Shown piece by piece: positions 56,791 through 64,000 of a stretch of 64,000 nucleotides of DNA. Under the pieces are notes generated by a model. The model did not search any database, was not told the origin of the DNA, and saw nothing but the letters and a program-made list of their open reading frames with translations. The stretch's first letter is position 1, and every line of letters begins with the position of its first letter. The translations under genes and the position numbers were made by a program. Location of the stretch: NCBI GenBank assembly GCA_963576565.1, contig OY755048.1:2052501-2116500 (forward strand), read 5' to 3'. Source of the DNA: Aspidapion aeneum (Eukaryota > Arthropoda > Insecta > Coleoptera > Brentidae).

Positions 56791-58540
56791 TACATGGTGA
56801 CGGATAGAAAAAAATTATGTTGGCTTTTAAAGTTGTCATAATTAACCAAAAAATTCTCAATTTATTTTCAATGATAAAGTTGCTGAGTGCTCCGGTTATA
56901 AAAAACCACCCGGTACCTACATAAAATCATACCTAAAAATTAGAATTGACCATTATTTTATACCTTGAATTTTTTATTATACGTTAAGCTCTTTGATCTC
57001 CCGCCAATCACGGTAATCGCGCCAATAATTTAAATTGGACATTTTGACGTTAATTTTGGCGCATGCTCCTTTGATGGAATTCATCTCGGTATTTAACGAC
57101 TCGTGTTAATATTGCCAAAACCACTGCAAGGATGACAAAGCTTCTTAGCCCTGAAGTAATGCGTCTCAAATTCATCTTGGGTTTGGCAAAATTTCCCTCA
57201 TGGAAAATGGGGAAGCTATGGCGAGCTATTTTTTTGACTGAGAACTCTTATCGAAATTACAGATTAAAAAACACCTCCAGTTTGAGAACTATGACGATAC
57301 ATACAGGGTCATCTAAAATGCAATTTTGCTGATACATTTTTATTGTACACTTTAACCAATGGTACGTACAATAAACCAATGACAAGGCGGTCTTGACAAA
57401 ATGCTAGGTGATACGCCCTTTATGTAGTTTTGAATCAAACTAAATCGTAGACAAAACATATAGCTGTATACTATATAGTTTGGATAGGGAACAGGAATAT
57501 AATTAATGACTGTAACGAAATTAAATGTTTTGCAGCCGGCTTAGTTTTTCTGTTAGCCGTTACAAATTGAACCTACTTTATACAGCTTGGCTACTGTGCT
57601 GCTAAAATACATTGCTTTTTACCGTCACCTGCTGCTACTCTAAATACTTATTTTTATTTTTAATCTTTTGAGAATAGTTTCACCTCGAAGTAATTTAGGA
57701 TTTCTCTGAAAAACTAGCACCCAGGCAAGATAAATGTTTAAAATCTTCGACGCCCGCAGCATTTGCAATTGAAAGTAGGTAATGTTTATTTTATTTAATT
57801 TATTTATTTAGATATCTCTGTTTGCTCGATAATATTAGACAATCGCTTTGTCGTAGTACATATTGACAAAACCAGGACAATGATTTAAAGCTTCTTAGCA
57901 CTGGAGTAAAGCTGTTTGAAGTCATAGATGAAGGGAGAATATATGGCGAGGTATCCTTTAAGTTACAGACGTGGAAATGTGAGTAAGTTGAGAAGTAATG
58001 TGTACATAAATAAAATGTCAAATAAACATATACTGGAAATCGGTTATTGCAAGGTAATCGATTTTTGAATTATTTACACACTCTTTGGGATGCTCGCTTT
58101 TAAAAAGAGCTCAATTGACAGTAGACTGCTTCTTTAAAAAACTACCAAATGTAACAAGTACAAGAAGAATTTCTACAAAGCACTTAACAACTACGTGTAT
58201 AGCAAACGTGGCTGAAAACTCATCAAAATTAAGCTTTTACCATTTAGTTTTGGAACTACGACGATACAGACAGGCTCATCTAAAATGTCATGTTGCTGAA
58301 ACATTTTTATTAGTAAAATTACTGTCTACACTTCAAAAAATAGTACAATAAACCAATGCCAAAGCGAAGCAGTGACAAAATCTTTTTTTTTTTAAATCAA
58401 AATATGGGCTTTATAATGTATAGCTTGGATAGCAGACTAGGAATGTAATTAATTACTGTAACGAAATTATATGTTATGTTATGTTATCCCTTACAAAATA
58501 AACCTACTTTATTCAGCTTGGCTTCTGTGCTGCTAAGATA

Positions 58541-59183
58541 CAGGGTGTTTCAAGATAAAATTTTCATATAAACATAGGTCCTCAAACGCCTTATTTTCGA
58601 GATACAGGGTGTTAAAGTTTAGTTTTTATATAGTTTTTTGTTTATAGCTTGTGCAGATTTTGAGATATTTAGTTCAAATTTGGCACGTGTGTTAAGCTGT
58701 AGACACTACTACACACAGAGTGATACTTTTCAGGGGTCATGTTGCCTTTTCCCCGCATTTTTTTTCTTTGTAAGCCACTGGCAGGCAGAACTAGCCCAAA
58801 TTCTTATTTTATTTGTAAACTTTTTTGTTTCTCGCAATTCGTTTGCATCTTTAACCGTTTTAGAAAAAGTCGCTGCTTCACCAAAGGCTGCTATTATAAA
58901 ATAAGAAATGCGCCAGTATGGCATCGCGAGTATATCAAAATAAACAAATTAATTAAAACTTATTTGGCATGCCTAATATTGTGGTACCTATAAGTAATAT
59001 ATACGTGCCAAATTTGAGCTAAATATCTGAAAAACTGTAAGTGCTATAAAAAAAAAACAAAATTTTAACACTGTATCTTGAAAACTAAGCGTTTGTGGAC
59101 CTATGTTTATATGAACTTTTTGTCTTGAAATCACTCAAATAAATTAAGATTAAAATTATGTTATTGAATTTTGAAACACCCTG
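58541..59183. mobile_element. Mariner-type foldback element
   Basis: The ends CAGGGTGTTTCAAGATAAAA and its diverged complement ending CACCCTG are flanked by TA (58539-58540 and 59184-59185). Arms of ~180 bp pair. The matching place in sibling array units (GCTGCTAAAATACATTGC) has no insert and shows a single TA. No transposase. Confidence 0.85.
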
Positions 59184-60060
59184 TATATTTCTTTTAACCA
59201 GCATAGCTTGACCGATACTCTAAATACTTATTTTTGACTTTTCTAGAAAAGTTTCACCTGCAAAGAAACTAGGTCTTTTTCTAAAAAATTAGCACCCGAC
59301 AAAATAAATGTTTAAAATCTTCGACGCCCTCAGCATTCGCAATGGGAATCAATTGTTTATTTTATTCGTTTATCCAGATTTCTCTGTTTGCTAAATAGGA
59401 TGAAACAATCGCTCTGACGCAATACATATAGACAAAACCAAGACAAAGACTTCAAAGCTTCTTAGCACTGACTGGAATAAAGCGTCTTAAACTAATCTTG
59501 GGTTACAACGCTTCTCTCATGGATAATGATGGAAGCTATGGCGAGCTATTCTTGACTAAAAACTTTAAACAAAATTAAAGTTTTTAAAGAAAAAAACACG
59601 GCTAGTTCGGTAACTATGACGATACATGTAGGTTCATCTAGAATTTAATTTTGCTGATACATTTTTATTAGTACAACCACTGTCTGCCCTTTAAACCAAT
59701 GGTTTAATAAACCAATGACAAAGCGAAGCATTGACAAAATACTTATTTTTATTTTTACCTTTTCGAGAAAAGTTTCACCTCCAAGGGAACAAGGTTTTTC
59801 TCTGAAAAATTAGCGCCCGGTAAGATAAATGTTTTAAATATTCGACTCCCCCAGCATTCGCAATGGAAAGCAATGTTTATTTTAATTCGTTGATTCAGAT
59901 ATCTGTGTTTGTTCGATAGGATTAAACAATCGCTCTGACGCAGTACCTATATATAGACAAAACCAGGACAAAGACTTCTTAGCACTGTGTTAAGCTTCTT
60001 AAAGTCATCTTGAGTTTGCCCATTGGCCAAGAAGGGTTCAGAGCAAAGTTTTGTTAGCAT

Positions 60061-61168
60061 AAGTGTATTGGCTTGAACAGCTACCTATCAAAGCTAGGAA
60101 TATATCAAGCCTTTAGGAATACGATCCACCAAAAGGAAAAAACATAAAATTGAGATACTTTTCTATGCAGTGCCAAAGCCTTTTATGTAACAAAAAAGAA
60201 ACCAAATTGGAATATTGTAACTACAATAAAATTATTTTTATTTTAATCATTTTGCGAACGAAAAAATTTATAATTTCGGTGTATCTCAAAAACTACTTGA
60301 TTTAGAAAAAAAGTTATAAATACAAAATTTGTTTGCCTTTAAAGGGGAGTAAAATGAGATTTAAAAAGTTTAAATTGGACCACTAACTACGGAGAAACGC
60401 TTAAACCAAAAATCTGACACTATGACAGCCATTTGTAAAGATGGCGGCCAAACGACCATGATTTGGACCACGTGACCAAACTTTTTTTATACTGCTATGG
60501 GTGCTAACAAAGCTCCGCAACAAAACTGAGCACACATATTACGGCAAACGTGACATGAGCTACCACCTACACTAATAGTAAACTTCTTGGCGTCAGCCAG
60601 TAAAAAATTATACCCAGGTATCAAATAACCTCTTCCTACTACTATTAAAGCGTCTTAAGTACTATACCAGAATAATAAAAAGGATTTATTTAGTTGTGTT
60701 GGTTTGCTTCAACCCTACCCAATCATATTTATATCAGAATATCCACCTATCGGAATCGATCGATTTGCTATTCGTTAGGCAAAGTCCGTACTGGAACTTT
60801 TTACTTAATAATTATATTGTGTATATTGGCACCATTAGTTGACAATGACTCGCATATTTCGTGTCTGATGAGTTCCTCAGCCCTTTTGTTTGTCTTTGAT
60901 AATGAACTTTTGGCGTGACTCAGTAAAAAATTATCCCCAGGTTCATCGTGTAAAAATTACCACAGTTTCACATCGGGAGTTAAAACGTTGTGGCAGTCAG
61001 ACAAACAAGGGCAATTGGCAAAAACAAAAGTGGAGATAACCCTTTTTACTTGACCAATTTCCATGGCAATAAATAACGGAGTTACTGACGTGAAAACCAG
61101 CAGGCAAATCATAAAGAAAAAACCTGATTGTGACGGGAGCTTTTGAAAATTGAAGTATTATATTTCAG
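60061..61168. other. Unclassified sequence with a direct repeat
   Basis: GGCGT...CAGTAAAAAATTATACCCAG at about 60590 recurs at about 60912. The phrase GACAGCCATTTGTAAAGATG is near 60425. No gene can be supported. Confidence 0.35.
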
Positions 61169-61343
61169 GCAAACTTTTACTGTTTCCCGCTTACAACGGC
61201 ACACTGTCTACGACATTTTATAACACTTGCAATAAATTAAAAAAAAGGTTTTTGGCAAATCCACAATTGGATACAGAGCGAGCAAATGTGGCTTTAGCTT
61301 CAAGCTTGAAAATCAGTGCTTCACAAGCTATTGGATCAAAATT
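61169..61343 (+). CDS. Candidate internal exon of unknown gene
   Basis: A stretch bounded by TATATTTCAG (3' splice-like) and GTAAGC (5' splice-like) is open in one frame throughout and protein-like: KLLLFPAYNGTLSTTFYN, TCNKLKKRFLANPQLDTERA, NVALASSLKISASQAIGS. It is 175 nt long and is not part of any repeat seen elsewhere in the window. I do not recognise the protein. If real it would be one exon of a gene extending beyond what I can trace. Chance cannot be excluded. Confidence 0.3.
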
Positions 61344-61399
61344 GTAAGCTTTAACTTATTTGATACTAGGGTGTTTTTATGGTTGTGGTAAACACACTT

Positions 61400-62990
61400 T
61401 TTGGTTGTCTGTTTGGACGCACCACACTTCATATGGAGCCAGGTCCACAAAATTGCAGTGAAACATGTTAGTTACAGTGGCACTGTCGTAGATCTCCATG
61501 GAGTTAACAAACCCTCCAAGTTTCATGGAATTCCATAAAGTAGTAAAGTAGTTACGAAATTTCAAACAACGTCGAAATTGCCACTCACTCACTGATTCAC
61601 TCACTCATGTATAGATCATCAATATTCTACTGTACTTCCAGACATGCTACAAAGCTGAAATTTGGCAGACTGATAGAAATTATGACCAAACCCCTGGAAA
61701 AAATCAAAAACCCCCAAAATTTTAATTTACTCCCCTCCCCTATACATTTAAAGTTATGTAAAATTAGCATCGCCCACTTCCAGAAATGCTAGAGAGTTGA
61801 GCTTTGGCAGACTGATAGGAACTATGATAAACCTATAGGAAAATATCAAAAAACCCCAAAATTTTAATTTACTCCCCTCCCCTATACATTTAAAGTTATG
61901 TAAAAGTAGCATTGCTTTGGCAGACTGATAGGAACTGTGATAAAACTATAGGAAAAAATTAAAACACCCTAAAATTCTAATTTACTTCCCTCCCCTATAA
62001 ATGTAAAGTTATGTAAAAGTAACACTGCCCACTTCCAGAAACGCTAGAGAGCTGAACTTTTTAAGACTGAAAGACAATATGATAATACTATATGAAAAAT
62101 TTTAAAAACACCAACATTTTAATTTACTTCCCTCTCCTATAAATGTAAATTCATATAAAACTAATATTGCCCACTTCCAGAAATGCAAGAGAGCTGAGCA
62201 TTGGAATGCTGATAGAAATTATGATAAAACCATGGAAAAAATTTAAAAAGTCCAAAATTTTCATTTACTATCCTCCCCTATAAATGTAGTTATGTAAAAG
62301 TAACATTACCCACTTCCAGAAACGCTAGAGAGCTGAGCATTGGAAGACTGATAGGAACTATGATAAAACTATAGGACAAAATTTAAAAACACGACAATTT
62401 TAATTTATTTTCCTCCCCTATACATGTAAAGTTATGTAAAAGTAACATTGTGCACTTTCAGAAACGCTAGAGAGCTGAGCTTTGGAAGGCTGATAGGAAC
62501 TACGATAAAACCATGGAAAAAAATTAAAAAATCTCAAAAACTTAAGTATGGCATTGCAAAAGTTTTTAACAATATTCCGCATATTTTACTACTTTAAAAA
62601 TTAAGTATTATCCAATGGCATTCCGTAAAAAGAATTTTTCCAATACAATTTTCAAAATGAAAGGTTCTTACTAGTTTGGAAATATTTTTCAAAACTTGGC
62701 TATTACGGCTGTAAATGACTCTTAGGCACAGTGCTAAATTGAACATAAAGAAGTTTGGCTGTAATAGCAAAGTTTAAAAAAACATTTCCAAACTAGTTAG
62801 AACCTTTGTTAAAGGATTAACAATGGTTCAAGGACTTCACCCTGGAGAAATCTACAATTCATTAGTTAGAACCTTTCATTTTGAAATTTGTATTGGAAAA
62901 CTTGGCTTTACTTTTATCTCAATTCTCTTTACGGAATGCCATTTTCGCGTACTTGGCTTTTTTTACATGAAATGTTTTTGTTGTGATATA
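61400..62990 (-). repeat. ~130-bp tandem-repeat family, array IV, reversed
   Basis: Reverse complement of arrays I-III. The tail comes first (CGTCGAAATTGCCACTCACT, (ACTC)n), then about eight units (CCACTTCCAGAAACGCTAGA, GAGCTGAGCTTTGG, TATGATAAAAC), then the head with its palindrome at about 62600-62960. A short extra segment (62815-62865) interrupts the head. Confidence 0.85.
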
Positions 62991-64000
62991 CATTTATACA
63001 CTTTATTAAGGAAAGGAAATAAGGAGCTAGGTCCCTGAATATGTAATTTTGACAGATTTTAATTTATAACTTACATACTTGGTAAAGGACCACTCTTTCA
63101 ATCGGCCACATACTTTACCATTTTGTACCAAACGCCAATGTAAATAAGGAGCAAGGTCCCTGTGCATGTTTTAAGGCAAAAACTGTCAAAATTACGTAAT
63201 TACAGGGTAGTAGCCCAACTAACATTTATAGTAGCGGCTACATGTTCTAAAGGCTTTGCTACTTTCTTATAGTAGAAATGTGGTGATCCCAACCAAAATT
63301 TGTTACTTTTTAGTTCTAACTACTATTTAGTATCAGGAAATAGTAGATGTTTCGTAAAAACGACCCTCTAAACTACTTCATAGGATTGTTTCTTGATAGT
63401 CGATTCTGATTGTCTTCTCTACCACAATAGGACGTTGCTAAAGTTTTACTTTCTTTTTAGTCGTTATTTCGTAGTCGCCCTGACTTTTATATCCTACTTA
63501 ATTACCACTAAAAAGTTAAGCTTCATTGGAGTCCCAAACAAGTGTATCCGACAACTACATTATAACTTTAATTTTTACCACAAAAGTTTGTGTCATCATA
63601 GTAACATCTGATGTAACAATGTAGACAAAATAACTTTTTGGATCAACTTTAAAGCCGCAACTACTTTCAAGTAACCTTTTCGACTATCAGGGAATATAGT
63701 TTGGGACGCCATGTTTTTATGTAAGAAAGAAAATTTAATATTTTTGTTGTCGTTTTATGAGCTCATATTAAAGAGCCATACTATTTTACAAACAAATTAG
63801 TTGAAGCTTACCAAAAATGCTCTTCTTAAGCACCATTTGTTGGAGTTAACTGTCGATTATGAAAACATAACCTCCAAAATCACAACACAAAAATTCCATC
63901 AGCTACCAAAAAACGGCTCAATTTTACGGGCGCACCGGTTTTTTGCAATATATATAATGCATGTTATACAAAAAACTTTGCGTCGCACTCGAATTTTGAT
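62991..64000. other. Unclassified sequence with a small inverted repeat
   Basis: GGAGCTAGGTCCCTGAATATG (63022) and GGAGCAAGGTCCCTGTGCATG (63147) are direct repeats. TAATTTTGACAG and CTGTCAAAATTA lie inverted between about 63042 and 63197. No gene was recognised to the end of the window. Confidence 0.4.

Larger units (their letters stand above)
55359..57104. mobile_element. TIR element with 8-bp duplication and C2H2 relic
   Basis: The ~29-bp TIRs begin ACGAGTCGTTAAATACCGAG and are flanked by the perfect 8-bp duplication GTTAATAT at 55351-55358 and 57105-57112. Other units of the host array carry the corresponding target once, uninterrupted (near 57850, 59415 and 59935). The element holds a broken C2H2 zinc-finger reading frame near its left end and a nested mariner-type element (55957-56790). 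The TIR start ACGAG is not a classic hAT end. With 8-bp duplications, hAT, P, Merlin or a new group are all possible. Confidence 0.85.
52070..60060 (+). repeat. Tandem array of ~0.5-0.95-kb units with insertions
   Basis: Units start with CTGTAACGAAATTAAATG-like sequence (about 52072, 55021, 57507, 58457). They share ACATTGCTTTTTACC, TTTTCGAGAAAAGTTTCACC, TCTTCGACGCCCTCAGCATT, TCGCTCTGACGCA, AAAGCTTCTTAGCACTG, GAACTATGACGATACA and AACCAATGACAA. A fifth, 5'-truncated unit runs from about 59745. After removing insertions, period lengths run from ~0.5 to 0.95 kb. Insertions are the ribozyme repeats (53514-54229), a TIR element (55359-57104) and a mariner-type element (58541-59183). Nothing in the unit looks coding. 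Confidence 0.8.

Noticed and set aside
1..64000. CRISPR arrays, bacterial operons, rRNA or complete tRNA genes
   Set aside because: Tandem arrays here lack unique spacers between short palindromic repeats. No ribosome-binding-site-led gene clusters, rRNA cores or full cloverleaf sequences were seen.

Overview
This is an AT-rich stretch of eukaryotic nuclear DNA, most likely from an arthropod and probably an insect. The grounds are the transposon types present: non-LTR retrotransposon 3' ends, mariner-type and hAT-type foldback elements, DINE-1/Helentron-like elements with a (GTCT)n core, and an LTR with an insect-style TATA plus TCAGTC initiator. I cannot name the species. I found no host protein-coding gene I would stand behind. 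The window is almost wholly nested transposable elements, tandem repeats and long inverted repeats, as in a gene-poor part of a large genome.

Layout. 1-5.4 kb: foldback elements, a GC-rich 14-bp minisatellite, a short hAT-type element with an 8-bp target duplication, and a 0.94-kb element made of a 10-bp minisatellite. A sibling copy of its target, without the insert, lies at about 11.3 kb. 5.5-17 kb: two LINE 3' fragments, a 3-kb inverted-repeat element with a tandem core, and the first DINE-1-like copy. 17-24.5 kb: a 3.9-kb foldback element, a nested insertion (host repeat, then TIR element, then hAT) whose empty site is at 25.1 kb, a 53-bp hairpin between 9-bp direct repeats, and another foldback. 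26-32 kb: four DINE-1-like copies in both orientations. 32-42 kb: decayed ribozyme-type repeats, a LINE fragment, an LTR, two more DINE-1-like copies, and two arrays of a ~130-bp repeat. 41.5-52 kb: a large mariner-type foldback, a third ~130-bp array, three LINE fragments (one split by a hAT element), and a rearranged DINE-1-like pair. 52-60 kb: a tandem array of ~0.5-0.95-kb units carrying three insertions: ribozyme repeats, a TIR element with a broken C2H2 zinc-finger reading frame that itself carries a mariner-type element, and a second mariner-type element. 60-64 kb: a possible exon and a fourth ~130-bp array.

The most interesting system is at 53.5-54.2 kb. It holds two 48-nt sequences that fold as type I hammerhead ribozymes: a 6-bp stem I, CUGANGA, a 4-bp stem II, GAAA, a 3-bp stem III with a 3-nt loop, then the UC cleavage site. 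Successive cleavage sites on the plus strand are exactly 274 nt apart. This is the organisation of animal retrozymes and hammerhead satellites, small non-coding elements thought to move through self-cleaved circular RNA. Decayed relatives with mutated cores lie at 31.9-33.1 kb. The second theme is the density of long palindromes (more than ten, with arms from 20 to several hundred bp), any of which would give double-stranded RNA if transcribed.
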